DNA of 64,000 bases from Phragmites australis. Lineage: Eukaryota > Streptophyta > Magnoliopsida > Poales > Poaceae. Below are positions 32,301-45,159 of this stretch, piece after piece. The notes beneath the pieces are model-generated. The model saw only the letters and a list, made by a program, of their open reading frames with translations. It ran no database searches and was not told the origin of the DNA. The DNA lies in NCBI RefSeq assembly GCF_958298935.1, contig NC_084935.1, forward strand, positions 7,760,001 to 7,824,000. Direction: 5' to 3'. Position 1 is the first letter of the stretch, and every line of letters starts with the position of its first letter. A program made the translations under genes and the position numbers.

Positions 32301-35100
32301 AGATAACCATGCTACCATAGTGAAGAAGCTTGCGGAGGGGTTCACCGTGGCATGCTTCAAATGTCATCAAAGAGGCCACAAGTCCTTCAATGAAAGCAAA
32401 TCAAGAAGGAGATTAAGGAGAAGAAAAAGATCATGCACCTCTCCAACAAAATCTCCAACATCTACACCAAATCCAACTATAAAACCAAGACCAAGAGCAA
32501 CCTCTACAAGCTCAAGAAGAAGAACAATGGCAAGGTGGTTGCACATATAGTTAGGAGAAAAAAAATAGGGGTGGAACCAACCCATTTAGGTGCTAAGGAA
32601 GTCATTATCAACATGAAGAGGCCCCAATCGGTTTGAGTTCCAGAGAAGACTTAAAGGCCGAGGCGGCTATGGGATTTGGAGATTTGGCTCACAAGATAAA
32701 GTGAAGGTTTAGTCGAAGAAGCCAAGTACATAAGATTGGACGTTTTGATAAAGATCATGATCATCATATACCGAGATCTCCATCTAAAGATAAAAAAAGG
32801 CAAAGGTAATGGAGCTCTTTCAATTGTTGTAGCTCATTTGCCTTGTCTGGATTGCATATACTTATTTCAATTTATTGTAATGCTTAGTATATGTTTTCAT
32901 ATGGTAGGTTGCTTGTGCTTTCCTCTAACTTATGAGCAACCTACATGGTTTATCAGTTGTAGATCCCTTATATGACATTAGTTTCACAATTGGTATCTTT
33001 TATGTGCCATGAACCAATCTATAGGGTACGCTTCCTGTTGTTATTAATAACAAGTGCATATGTCTAGCAAGTATTCAAAACTTGTATACACACATTTAGA
33101 GGGAGTATATCCTATGGATTATGATTTTGAGACTAACATGTGTTGCTATATATATCTTTTGTAGTCTCATGGAGAAATCAACACGTCCCGGAGGTACTCA
33201 ATGCTTAAATGCTTCAATTAGTATCATTGTCAATTCATTTCTACATTTAAGCTGCCTCCATGCATGATATGACTTAAATTTCCTATCTCTACTTATTGTC
33301 TAGATGTTTATATATTTTTACATACCTACAAGTGGTATTCACAAGTGGGTCTCATTATATGTATGCACACATAAAGAGAGAGTTGAGATTATATTATGTG
33401 AGTTCCATGAATTATGATCCTTGTTTGTCTTTTTTAATTAATATCAATGCCTTCTATCTTTAGAATTGGTATATCCTTTCGATTGGTCTTATGGATGCAA
33501 TACATCAAGAAGTCACCGCAGTCGGGATAAAATTGATTAAATTGGATAAGTTATAGGAGAATTGACCTCACCAGAAGGTCTGGTGCAGAGGAGTTTGCAC
33601 TCACCAGAGCATTATACACAGAGGCTGATAGCCTCACCGGATAATCCAATGTTCTGTGTGTTGAACTCACCAGAGTATTTTTGACAAAGGAGGAGAAGAC
33701 TGATAACCTCATCGGATAGTCCGGTGATCTACACTGGGTAACGCAAGAGTATTTCTTGCAAAGAAGAATTCGAGTGCAGAAAATTGAAGATCAACCCACT
33801 GGAAGGTTCGGTGCTTGGTTTGTGCACACTAGAGTATGGCACTGCAGCATTTCTTGTAGAGGCAACTGCAAGTGCTGAAGAATCAAGATCAACTCACCGG
33901 ATAGTCCAGTGATTACAGAGATAGTTGCATCGGACCATTTATAAGAAAAAGAAGATAAGATTCAACTCACCGAATGATTTGGTGTGAATGGAATGAACAC
34001 TGGATGAATGCATCAAAGCATTTTACATAGAGATGATGTAAAGGCTCGACTGACTCAAGATAACTCACCGGAAGGTCCGGTGATGGATTAAGGCACATCG
34101 AAGTGTCTGGTGTTCATAGAGGCTGTTAGTGGAGTTCCAACAGCTAGTTTATGAGTTTGTGCTCATTGGATGATCCAGTGTTAGTACTACTATTCTCATC
34201 GGGTCATCCGGTGTTAACAACATTTTTGAGCCATTGGGAAAATGGCTAGTTGGCGAGTTTAAGGCTATAAATACCCCTCCACTCAGTCATTTGAAGAAGT
34301 GGCATGCTGCTGGAATCTAGAGGAAGCATATATATACTTGAGAAGACATCCAAACCACCAAAGTGCTTAAAGTAATCATCCAAGACAATTAAGACATGAT
34401 TAAAGAGTGTTTAGTGCTTATCGGCCTAGAGTGAGTTGTAGTTAGGTTCTGTAGCTTGAAGAAGGGATCAAAGAGTGATCCTAACTTGTACCGAGTGGTA
34501 CGTCGGCATCTTGGAGTCTTGGTAACTTGCCGGCATCTTAGGCCTTGGTGGCTTAAGCTTGTTGACCCTTCGACTTAGTGTGGAGTGGCAGCAAGACACA
34601 TGTACGAGGATGCGGAGACCCTTGCCTTGGTGGCTCAAGCTCCGAAGTGATTATGACAGCAAGTGACTGGAAGAGAGGCTAGTGGTGAGATGTTGTCTTG
34701 GTGGCTTGGTGGCTCATCGTGCTTGAGATCTTGTCTTGGTGACTTTGTAGCTCAAGAGCCATGATCGGAAGAGACTTGGTGATTGGGAGCATATCCTTTG
34801 TGAAGCTCCAATGTGGATTAAATGTGGCATTCATGTCATCAATGTCACGGGATAAAAAAAATCTCATGCCGAATTTATCTCTCTACCTTATTTACGTTGC
34901 CACATTTACATACTTGCAATTTACCTTGGTAGCGTAGGTTGCAATCCTCTTGAGCGGTAGAGTAGACACACTAGATAAATCTAGAGCATATTTAGATAGA
35001 AATTGAGATAGATTTATCTTGTGAAGTTTTTGGAGCCAATTTGGTTTAGGTTTCTAAGTGTCCTAATTCACCCCCTCTTATAACGTCATCGTTCCTCACA
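29373..35100 (+). mobile_element. SIRE-like LTR element with gag only, decayed
   Basis: Two long, matching LTR segments bracket a short internal region. The left LTR (about 29373-30759) and the right LTR (recognisable from about 33484 to 35100) share the blocks CAATACATCAAGAA, ACTCACCAGAGTATTT and TATAAATACCCCTCC, and end GTCACA and CTCACA. The TATA boxes are at 29935 and 34266. The primer site TTGGTATCAGAG follows the left LTR at 30761. The left LTR lacks about 310 bp of the right copy, and the first 110 bp of the right LTR cannot be found. Flanking pentamers AGATT (29368-29372) and AGATG (35101-35105) suggest a target duplication. No protease, integrase or RT is present, so it was non-autonomous or internally deleted. 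Confidence 0.8.
30826..32636 (+). pseudogene. gag remnant of the SIRE-like element
   Basis: The frame starts MDTHNAQLFDGTNFP just after the primer site and continues, with stops near 30959, 31067 and 31336 and a frame change near 31330. Recognisable parts are a capsid-type segment (MYSRLNILVNEINGLG), a basic-acidic linker, a coiled-coil-like stretch (QENDKLKQEVKKLKKD) and a zinc knuckle. The knuckle reads CFKCHQRGHKSFNE, so the last cysteine of CX2CX4HX4C is lost. Its architecture matches gag of the complete element at 39.3-41.4 kb. Confidence 0.8.
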
Positions 35101-35679
35101 AGATGTGCAATGGCCGACGGTTGAATCGATGAAGACGGCGAGTGGTGGTGAACCGTGGCATCAGCGAGGCTATCTTCATCTGCAGTAGTTCTAGGGAACA
35201 AGAGTGTGTTGTGGCATTGGGTGGTTGCTCGGTTAGCTGGGCGACACTGTGACCGTGAGGTGCATAGCAAAGATGAGGTGGGGGTAGGGCGGGGGAGGAG
35301 AGAGGAGTGCTTGTGCTCTACGTGTGCAACAACATTGCATTGAAAGGTCCATAGGGAGCAACTCAAAGAAAAATGATTTTACATTTTCACACATCTAGCA
35401 ACATCAACTCACGTACAATCGCAGTGCCTTGCAGTCAACACAAGGAAATTAGGTCCAAGTTGATCTTGCTGCGCATGAGAAGTGCTACCTAGCGGCATGA
35501 GACTCTTGAGTCCATGGCTAGCGACTGCAGATCAAATCAAACCGGCAGCTACAACTTGCATTTGCTTCCGAGGTGGTGGTGACGGTGGGCCTACTAATCG
35601 ATCTCAACTCTAGAGAAGTGTTGAGAAACCAAGTTGAGATGTGTCTTAGTTTATCTTGTGTGATGAATGATTGACAATT
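35101..35679. other. Spacer between two LTR elements
   Basis: About 580 bp of non-repetitive sequence. It is probably the right flank of the old insertion site of the gag-only element. No gene or RNA is recognised. Confidence 0.4.
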
Positions 35680-37647
35680 GTGTAGCTTTTGTTAGTTAGC
35701 ATATGCATGGTTATATACTACAATGTTGATTTTGTCTAACCAAAGTTGAAAAGAATTAGAGTTTGTATCGGTGTCTCGGTGCAGGAAGCTTGCACTTACT
35801 GGATAGTCCAGTGTGAGGGTTTTTGACCTCACCGGATAGTCCGGTGTGTGGTAGATGTGAGTATCGGAGCTTTTCAGCGCAGAGGTAGAGAAAAATTCAT
35901 TCACCGGAAGGTCCAATGTGGGTGAGAGTGAGCACCAGACTAATTTTTCCAGAGAAGAGTGCAGATATGAAAGTCTGGTGTGGTAGCCTCACCGGATGTT
36001 CCGGTGTGTGCACGGGTGATCACTGGAGGCTTCACCGGATAAAGATTTCCAGAGAGGTTAAAACTAAGTTCCAGTGATGATGTACTCACCGAATGGTCCG
36101 GTGATAGGCATGTGAACACCAATGAGTATCATCGGAGCTTTTCAGTTCTGAGGCAAATGTTGAGGTGTTCATAGGATTGTCCGGTGTTGGGTTTTTGTAA
36201 TCACTGGACTAATTTTTCTAGAGAGGAATGTAAACCGGATTCCAGTAGATTTGTACTCACCGGATGGTCCAGTGTTGCACTGATGTGAATGCCGGACCAT
36301 CCGGTGTTCATATTTTTGTTATGTCTGATCTTTTTCAATTTGATTTCGATTTGGACTAACATGTGATGATGTTATATGGTTCTGGAGATGCATGTTTGCT
36401 GGTCTCATTATGTGTAGGTGATGGATGCAACTTGGCAGTTGACGGCAGGTGATCGGGACTAAGCGGGGTGCTTGGTGCCGGATGATCAAGGAGGTTGGGT
36501 GAAGTCAAGGATGATCCTAGCGGTATATGTGGAGGTCAAGCAAGGCAAGAGATGATGGTTGATGAAGACAGCGTGTTGACAAAGTCTAGCAAAGGGGATG
36601 CTGGTGCAAGTGACAAGGTGGCCCGAGGGATTGGGAGCGGGAGAGACTTGCCAGTGGTCAAGATTGCAAGAGGGAGGACATGCGTCAACATCGGAAGACT
36701 TTCTTGAGGTCAAAGCAAGCAACTATGAGTCACGCCTTAAGAAGCGTGTGAGTCGGTTTCCTAGTTTGGCAACAATACCGTAGGCGGATGGAGTGCATGT
36801 GGCATCATCATAAAGCTTGCGTCGAGGCGAAGCTAAGTCATGAAGGTGCTACGGTTGTCTGATGGATGGAGGAGAAAATAGACCAAAATGCCTCCGGTGG
36901 TAGGTAGGCATGTACTACAAGAGAGGAATATTTTAAAATCAGTCAAGAAAATTTGAGGGTCAAGTTTCCTAGGCTATAAATAGAGGGATATGGTTGGTTG
37001 GGAAGTCCACCCTCTTGAGCCATCCATATGAGAGCCTTATGCTAGGGTTTCAGAGGAGAGGGAGATGAGTGCTTAGCCTTTGTAATAGGTGAGAGTTTTG
37101 AGAGATAAATCTTTGTAATCCGTCTAAAATAGGGCTAACCTCTTTGAGTAATGAAGTTTAAGTTTTTGCATATGCTTGAATTTCTCTCCTTCTAGTTTCC
37201 TTCTATTGGTTCCTTTGCAAGTTTGCAAGTTCTTGGTGTTTTGTTGTTGATTTTCATTTTTCTTTTTGAGCTGAAATCTGAACACCTTGGGAAGTTGTTT
37301 TTTTATGCTAGAGGCATAGAATTCACATACACATGCATATGTGATGGCGTCTTGAATTCACTTACCTTTAGATCATCATCTTGGAGAGTTTACTTGCCCG
37401 GTGATCTAAGTCTCTGTTTCGTTCATCTTCAAAGTTGTGAGCTTTTGGGCACAAAGACACATGGAATGGTTTTGAACAGAACCTATGGTTCATATTCCAT
37501 CCGTAGAGTCATATTACCTTGAAACTTTCCATCTTGCTTTGTTTCTTTGAGTATTTTTCTTCCGCTTAAGGTTTGAGGTGCGTTGGGTGATTAAATAGGA
37601 TAAGGTCATCTATTTCGCAAGAAATTGTTGAGGCGCATATTCACCCC

Positions 37648-39252
37648 TGTAGCATCTAGGCCCCTAAGAAAAAGGTAAGGGTTTCGGTGATTAATGACAA
37701 CCATATCATTGTGACTAACATTTCAGCTTTTAAGAAACAACGAAAGACTTAATTGTCAATGGTGACTTTACACTCTTGCCCATTAAAAGAGTTATGTGAT
37801 AATCAAAGGACCGGAACGTGAAGGATAAGGATTTTCTAGATCTAAGTGTCACAAGGAGATGAAGGACACTTAGAGTAGTATAGGTTCTTTTTATTCTTAG
37901 TCTTTTGACCGTACTATAAAGAGGGGCAAAGAGTTGTAGCTTGACTTAGGAGAGTCTAGACATAGTCGATGCACACTTGTGACTTTCCATTACTAGGTTA
38001 ACCTCAGAAAATCATTGGTTCCGAATCTCGAAGGTAGAACTCAAAATTGCTCTGAAATAGATAAAATCAGCAAAATTTCAGTTCACCGGATGATCCTCTG
38101 ATGTCAGAGTGAGTTCGCCGGAGTAAATTCCTAAGAGTTTTGACTTAAAAAATTGTTGAAGACCACGCCGGATAGTCCGGCGTTCGATAGGTGAAATCAC
38201 CGGATAAATAGAAAGCCATGAAGTCCAGAACTAATTCTATATACCGGATAGTCCGGCGTAGCAAAATATGATCACCGGATGAATTTTTACAGAGAGGTTG
38301 TAAACTATCATCTGGCCCACTTCAATGTACCGGATGATCCGCTGTAGGCCAGGATTAATCACCGGAGTTTTAACGGCTAATGGAACAGTTAACGGCTATT
38401 TTGTCAGAAGTATTAGCATCGGATATTCCGGTGTGAAGCGTGTTATTCACACCGGACCTTCCGGCGTTAAGAAAAATTCTGGGTTGTTAGGCAACGGCTA
38501 ATTTTCGATCCTTAGCCTATAAATACCCATCCATTTGGACCTCTCTTGCTCTCTTGCGACCCTGTAGCAGCTCATACACTTGGTGTGTCATTTAGAAGCA
38601 AGAGAGAGAGAGAGCACTTGTGTCCATTCTAAGTTCTTAGTTGAGGATTAAGGACTTCTTTGAGTGCTTGAAGAGTAACAAGTGTGCATCTAGCTGTTGT
38701 CTAGGCTTGGTCTTTGTCAAGTGAAGATTAAGGCTTGTTACTCTTGGTGGTTGGCAACACCTAGACGGTCTTGGTGATCGGAGGATTTCTCGTTGAGCTC
38801 TTGGAGGAATTGTGGGAGCCCCGGAAAAAGAGGATGTACTTGGTTTGATACCCGCCAATCCGGAGATGGAGAAGGGGTAATCAAGAGGGAGCACTTGAGC
38901 CTTGGTGACTCAAGGGGGAGCGACATCCTTGGTGGATGCTCCAACGAGGACTAGGGGGAAGTGCCAACTTCTCGAAACATCGGGAAAAAATCGGTGTTGT
39001 ATTCTCCAACTCTTTACTTTCTTGCATCTTATTTTGAGTTTTGTTATTATTGCAAGTTCTTCTTAGGAATTATCTTTCTTAGTTAATTCTTGCTTGGTTT
39101 CTTTTAAGTTTTATTTGCGTTAGGAATTATCTTGCGCTAGTTAAAATTCCTTACTTGCGTTTCTTTTAAGTTTTATTTGGTCAAGCGGTAGTTAATTAAA
39201 AAAAAATTAATATCCCAATTCACCTCCCCTCTTAGGCTATTCGATCCTTTCA
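37648..39252 (+). repeat. 5' LTR of the SIRE-like element
   Basis: Begins TGTAGCATCTAGGCC and ends GATCCTTTCA. The U3 part holds at least six near-palindromes of the form CCGGA-NNN-TCCGG (examples at 38166-38182, 38243-38259, 38417-38433 and 38449-38466), followed by TATAAATA at 38518-38525. Transcription should start about 30 bases after this box. Confidence 0.95.
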
Positions 39253-39254
39253 AT

Positions 39255-39266
39255 TGGTATCAGAGC
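39255..39266 (+). promoter_or_regulatory. Primer binding site of the SIRE-like element
   Basis: TGGTATCAGAGC, an exact match to the usual initiator-Met tRNA complement of plant copia elements, begins 2 bases after the 5' LTR. Confidence 0.9.
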
Positions 39267-39300
39267 CACGTTCTCTTGATAGGCTTAAAATCCTAGAGAA

Positions 39301-41391
39301 ATGGCCCCGGGGAGCGGAAGTAGCGTGCTAAGGTTCGAGGGAAAGAACTTTGCGTATTGAAAAGTTCGCATGGCGAGCTATCTTGAGGCTATTTCCCTCG
39401 AGTGTTGGCAAGTAACCTCCGTTGGGTTTGAACAACCTTTTACCGAACAAGAAGTTATGTGGAATGCTAAGGCTAAGAATGCTATATTTGAGGGAATTAG
39501 TGAAGAAGTTTTCTCTAGAGTTAGTAGTAAGGAATTCGCTCATGACATTTGGGTCGCTCTTTGTGAAATTCATGAGGGATCTAAGAGAATTCGTGAAGAA
39601 AGATATCATGTGCTTATGAATGCTCTAAATCAATTCAAGATGTTTCCAAATGAATTATGCAATGACATGTATTCTCGTATGAACATGCTTGTGGAAGAAA
39701 TCAATTATCTTGAACTCACTCAATTGTCCGATGGAGACGTTATTCGTAGGATCTTGATGGTACTTACCAAGCCACAATACAATATTGTTATCTCTCTTCT
39801 TCATGAAAGGGACATCAATGACATGATCATCACCGATGCTGTTGGAAAGATATGTGCGTATGAGATGTTCTTGTTTGGAGATCATGAGTCTTCATCCAAG
39901 AAAAACCTTGCTCTCAAAGCAAAGATGGTCGACAACAAGAAGAAAAAGATCAAGCTTCCATCATCATCAAGTGAAAGTGATGAAGATGACGATAATGATG
40001 AAGATGATGATAATGACTCCGACACCGAGCTTGCTCTTCTCATGAGAAGAACCACAAGGATGATCTCTAAGTTTCAAAAGAAGGGCTACAACTATGATCC
40101 CAAGAAGAACAAATTTCGTCCGAAGAAATTTGACAAGTTCGGTGGTGGAGACAAGAAGAAGTGCTACAATTGTGGTAATCTTAGTCACATATCATATGAT
40201 TGCCCTCATCCTGACAAGAGAAACAAGAACAAGTCCAAGAAGCTTGATGCAAGTGAGGATGAGGACAAGTACAAGAAGAAGGATGAAGATAAGAAGAAGA
40301 AGAAGAAGCTCTTTAACAAGAGAGGTGGAGGACGTAAGGCCTATATTGTTGGTGAATGGGTCTCTGGTGAGAGCTCAAGTGATGACTCAAGTGATAATGA
40401 TGACAACAACTTCGCGGGTCTCGTAATCGTCAATAATGATCCACCTCTACCTCCACCACCTATGTGCCTCATGGCAAAAGGTAACAACAAGGTGAGTAGT
40501 GAGGAAGAAGATAGTAGTGATGATAATGGTCTTTCTCCTAATGATCTATCTAAGCTAATGAATGACTATGCAACCATTATCAAAAGGCAAAAGGCTAAAA
40601 TCAAGTTGCTTGAAAATGCTAATTCCATGCTTAGTTCTAAACATGATGAATTGCTCACTAAACACAATAATTTGCTTGAAAAACATGATGAAGTAGTTGA
40701 ATCTAACAAGTCTCTCAAAGCAAGTAACTATAAGCTAAAACTTGAGCATGATGGCCTAATATACAAACACCAAGAACTTGAGTATGCCTATGATGCCATT
40801 GATCGTAGCTTGGATGAATTGGTTGATAATGATGTAGTTAAGGTCAATGCATCTACCTCTTGTGATGATCTTCTTGATATATCATGTGATATTACATCAT
40901 CATCTAAGACTAACCATGCAAGGGAGCAAGAGCTTGAAAGTGAGATTGCTAGTCTCAAATCTTGTGTGGCCCGGTTGACTAAGGGGGAGTACAAGCACAA
41001 GGAAATCCTCATGAAGAATGCTTTGTACTACAACAAGAAAGGACTTGGATGCTTCCCCAACCCGGTAAAAAGGGTCATAAAGACACCGGAGATCAAGAAT
41101 TGCTTCATCAAGGAAGTTGGTTCATATTGCCAACATTGTCAAGTCACCGGACACCACACAAGGGAGTGTCCAATTCCTACTAAACCTTTCCCTATTTTGC
41201 CCTCTAAATACAAGTCCACATTTAATGATCATCATTTTCTATTGCATAAGCTTAAAAATGGTAAAATTATGGCAAAATTCATTGGAACTCAAGCTAAAGG
41301 CAAACTTCCTAGGCAACTTTGGGTGTCTAAATCTCTTGTGTCTCACATGAAAGGTACCAAACTTGGTTGGGTACCTAAACAAAAAGCTTGA
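39301..41391 (+). pseudogene. gag of the SIRE-like element, one premature stop
   Basis: Starts at the ATG at 39301 (MAPGSGSSVLRFEGKNFAY) and meets TGA at 39358, where the family has Trp; after that the frame is open for 674 codons from 39370. It holds a capsid-type domain (MYSRMNMLVEEINYLEL), an acidic Asp/Glu/Asn stretch, a zinc knuckle CYNCGNLSHISYDC at 40162-40203, a Lys-rich segment, a coiled-coil-like region and a second CX2CX4HX4C knuckle, CQHCQVTGHHTREC, from 41128. Gag forms the particle and packages RNA. If translation restarts at the ATG at 39370, nearly all of gag could still be made. Pol lies in another frame downstream. Confidence 0.9.
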
Positions 41392-41405
41392 TCACATATG
41401 TGTAG

Positions 41406-42868
41406 GTGAACTACAAAGCCAGTGAAAAACATTGGGTGCTTGATAGCGGATGTACACAACATATGACCGGCAATATAACGATGTTCACCTCTCTAGAAGA
41501 TGAAGTGGATAATCATGATAAAGTCACTTTTGGTGATAACTCTAAGGCAAATGTGATAGGTTTGGGTAAGGTGGTTATCTCAAAAGATCTCTCTATTTCC
41601 AATGTTCTTTTAGTAGAATCACTTAGCTTCAATCTACTCTCCGTAGCTCAACTATGTGATTTGGGTTTCACATGCTTGTTTAGTGATATTGATGTTATCA
41701 TAACTAGTAAGAAGCATAATGACCTAATATTCAAAGATTTTAGACATGGACATATCTATCTTGTGGATTTTTCCTCTAATGAAGCTAGCTTGACTACATG
41801 TCTCTTCACCAAGATATCTATGGGTTGATTTTGGCATCGTCGGCTTGCACACATTGGGATGAGCCAACTCAAGAAGGTATTCAAGAATGGGAAGGTGGTT
41901 GGTGTGAAGGATGTAGTTTTTGAGAAGGACAAGTTGTGTAGTGCGTGTCAAGCCGGAAAACAAGTTGCAAGTCCTCATCCATACAAGTCCATGATGTCTA
42001 CGTCAAGACCCTTGGAACTTCTACACATGGACCTATTCGGACCAACTACCTACAAAAGTCTTGGTGGTAATTTATATTGTCTTGTCATTGTTGATGATTA
42101 TACAAGATATACTTGGACTTTCTTTTTAGATGACAAAGGCAAGACCGTTGAAATCTTCAAGAAGTTCGTAAAGAGGGCTCAAAATGAGTTTGAGTCCACA
42201 CTTGTGAAGATCCGGAGTGACAATGGGACAGAGTTCAAGAACACTCAAATTGAAGATTTTTGTGAATAAAGAGGCATCAAACATGAGTTTTCATCAACCT
42301 ACACACCTAAGCAAAATGGCGTAGTGGAGAGGAAGAACAAGACCTTAATTACACTTGCAAGAGCAATGTTAGATGAGTATGGTACCCCGGAGAAGTTTTG
42401 AGCGAAAGCAATCAATACGGCGTGTAAGTGTTTTATCTACAAGAAAAAGGAACGCCTAGGCAAGTTTGAAAAATGTTGTGATATTGGTTTTCTTGTTGGG
42501 CTATGCATCAAACTCCAAAGCATATCGAGTATTCAACAATGCCACCGGCTTTGTTGAAGAAACTTGTGATGTGGAGTTTGATGAATCTAATGGCTCCCAA
42601 GGAGAAGATATTTCTTGTGATGATGTAGGTGATGAACCCTTGAGAGATGCAATGAAGAATATGGCAATTGGGGATATCAAGCCTAAGGAGGATGATGAAG
42701 ATGTACCCTCTACTTCAATACCGCACACCTCAATGGCACCCCAAGTTGATAAAGATGAAGACAAAGATGATCAACCACTTCCATCACATGACGTCCATAT
42801 CTCTCAAGAGGAAGCTCAAGCTCAAGCTCAAGATGTTGGACCGCCACAAAATACACCTCAACAACCAT
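41406..42868 (+). pseudogene. Protease and integrase region of pol, broken
   Basis: The protease is marked by WVLDSGCTQHMTGN, with the catalytic Asp-Ser-Gly at 41442-41450. Integrase follows with its zinc-binding HRRLAH and CSACQAGKQ, then LHMDLFGP, IRSDNGTEF and NGVVERKN, which carry the D-D-E triad. In-frame stops occur at 41826 (TGA for an expected Trp), 42267 (TAA) and 42399 (TGA for an expected Trp). A deletion near 42425 removes the end of the core domain. The C-terminal part from 42466 is Asp/Glu/Gln-rich. The copy cannot make a full integrase. Confidence 0.9.
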
Positions 42869-42870
42869 AA

Positions 42871-44535
42871 GTGAAGCATACACATATTTCCAAAGATCAC
42901 TCGATTGACTTGATCATTGGGAGTCCATCTAGGGGAGTACAAACTCGTTCTCGTCAGTGTGCTTCATTTTGTGAACATTACTCGTTTGTTTCTTGTTCAG
43001 AACCCACACATGTAGATGAGGCTCTCAAGGATCCGGATTGGGTGTTGGCAATGCAAGAAGAACTTAACAACTTCACCCGCAATGAGGTATGGATACTCGA
43101 AGAGAGGCCTCAAGATAAGAATGTGATTGGAACCAAGTGTGTCTTCCGTAACAAGCAAGATGAACATGGTGTGGTGGTACGCAATAAGGCAAGACTTGTC
43201 GCACAAGATTTTGCACAAGTCAAAGGTTTGAATTTTGGGGAAACATTTGCTCCCGTGGCAAGGCTTGAAGCCATCCGTATCCTTCTTGCATTCGCTTCAC
43301 ATCATAACATTAAACTTTATCAAATGGATGTGAAAAGTGTATTCTTAAATGGCCTTATTAATGAACTCGTATATGTTGAACAACCTCCCGGTTTCGAAGA
43401 TCCTAGATATCCTAATCATGTTTATAGGTTGGTCAAGGCGCTTTATGGACTCAAGCAAGCCCCACGAGCTTGGTATGAACGTCTACGTGACTTCCTCATC
43501 AACCAAGGATTCAAGATCGGGAGGGTGGACACCACATTGTTCACAAAAATCATCGACGATGAGCTCTTCTTGTGTCAAATTTATGTTGATGATATAATAT
43601 TTGGTTCAACTAACAAAGAGTTTTGCAAGGAATTTGGTGACATGATGTCTAAGGAGTTCGAGATGTCGATGATTGGCGAGCTAAATTACTTTCTTGGATT
43701 CCAAATCAAGCAATTGAAGGAAGGGACATTCATCCATCAAGAGAAGTACACGAGAGATATCCTCAACAAGTTTAAGATGGAAGAGTGCAAGCCAATCAAG
43801 ACCCCCATGCCTACAAATGGACATCTCGACTTGGATGAAATGGGTAAATCGATTGACCAAAAACTCTATTGTTCTATGATTGGGTCACTCCTTTACCTTA
43901 CCACATCTAGGCCCGACATAATGTTTAGTGTATGCATGTGCGCTCGTTTTCAAGCTAATCCTAAGGAATCTCATCTTGGTGCGGTAAAAAGAATCCTTAG
44001 ATACCTAAAGCATACACCTAGCATAGGCTTGTGGTACCCAAAAAGCGCTAGTTTCGTACTCCTTGGATACTCGGATTCGGACTTTGCCGGATGCCGTGTG
44101 GATCGCAAGAGTACTTCGGGTGGGTGCCACTTGCTAGGGCGATCCCTAGTCTCTTGGAGTTCTAAGAAGCAAAACTCAGTAGCCTTGTCCACAGCTGAAG
44201 CAGAATACATTGCCGCAAGAGCATGTTGTGCTCAAATCCTCTATATGAAGCAAACCTTGTTAGACTTTGGTGTTCATCTAGAGAAGGTTCCACTCCTTTG
44301 TGATAATGAGAGTGTCGTAAAAATTGCTAACAATCCCGTTCAACACTCCCGCACAAAACACATTGATATCCGTCATCACTTTCTAAGAGACCATGTGGCA
44401 AACAATGACATCTCCCTTAGTAGTGTTCGATCGGAAGATCAATTGGCGGATATCTTCACTAAACCTTTAGATGAAGCCACTTTTAGTAGATTGCAAAATG
44501 AACTAAATGTGATCGATGCTTCTAATGTTATGTGA
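42871..44535 (+). CDS. Reverse transcriptase and RNase H of the SIRE-like element
   Basis: A 554-codon open frame, really the C-terminal part of the pol polyprotein rather than a separate gene. The RT has KARLVAQDFAQVKG, MDVKSVFLNGLI, LYGLKQAPRAW and the catalytic YVDD at 43582-43593 (residues 238-241). RNase H has DSDFAGCRVDRKSTSGG, SWSSKKQ, STAEAEYIA and ends with ADIFTKPLDEATF. All key residues seen are intact. It is separated from the integrase part by a stop at 42868-42870. Confidence 0.93.
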   Translation: MKHTHISKDHSIDLIIGSPSRGVQTRSRQCASFCEHYSFVSCSEPTHVDEALKDPDWVLAMQEELNNFTRNEVWILEERPQDKNVIGTKCVFRNKQDEHGVVVRNKARLVAQDFAQVKGLNFGETFAPVARLEAIRILLAFASHHNIKLYQMDVKSVFLNGLINELVYVEQPPGFEDPRYPNHVYRLVKALYGLKQAPRAWYERLRDFLINQGFKIGRVDTTLFTKIIDDELFLCQIYVDDIIFGSTNKEFCKEFGDMMSKEFEMSMIGELNYFLGFQIKQLKEGTFIHQEKYTRDILNKFKMEECKPIKTPMPTNGHLDLDEMGKSIDQKLYCSMIGSLLYLTTSRPDIMFSVCMCARFQANPKESHLGAVKRILRYLKHTPSIGLWYPKSASFVLLGYSDSDFAGCRVDRKSTSGGCHLLGRSLVSWSSKKQNSVALSTAEAEYIAARACCAQILYMKQTLLDFGVHLEKVPLLCDNESVVKIANNPVQHSRTKHIDIRHHFLRDHVANNDISLSSVRSEDQLADIFTKPLDEATFSRLQNELNVIDASNVM

Positions 44536-45159
44536 TACCTTGTCATATAGATGCATTCATAATAGGATCTTGTCTAACCTTCTCAAGATAATGGTGAACA
44601 TGGGTTTTGCTTAAGATGGTGGATCACTAGTTCTTCTCAAGGCATGTTGTTTGGTTCACCATGAAGAAGCTTGAGAAGGGAAGTAATATGACAAGATAGA
44701 TTAATTCTATGCTTTGCATTCGCATGTCATATAGTATGCACTCATGTTTACTTTAATGAATGAACCTTGCATTGGCGGTAGAGAGATCATAAAGGAGAAT
44801 ATCACTCTTTGAGATGGTTGTTCACTCTTGATGTGAGCATACAACTCTATAAGTGTGTTTAAATTGATATAAGTGCTTAATGCCAATTGAGTCATATCCT
44901 ATCGAATTTAAGGTCTTAATCTTTAAGTTCGTAGGAAATATGGCTCAAACATTTCCATTTGAGTTCCATCTCCTGCTCTTTGGATCTTATTTGCCTATTT
45001 CAAAAATTATATATATAGTAAAGCCTTTTGGCAAATATTTGCAAAGGAGTGTTTGAGAGGGTAAAGATTTCACTCAAATCGGTCCAAATATGTGTTTTTG
45101 TTGAGTGGTTTGTTTAAAATTTGGACTTGGTAAGAGATTTTAGTTCAGCGCAACATTCT

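Noticed and set aside
35797..36307. Regularly repeated palindromes, considered as a CRISPR-like or satellite array
   Set aside because: Spacing is irregular, the repeats are only about 17 bp and diverged, and they lie inside a plant LTR.
42871..44535. RT frame with YVDD considered as an endogenous pararetrovirus
   Set aside because: Integrase precedes RT, RNase H ends in ADIFTKPL, and LTRs with a Met-tRNA primer site flank it, all typical of Ty1/copia.
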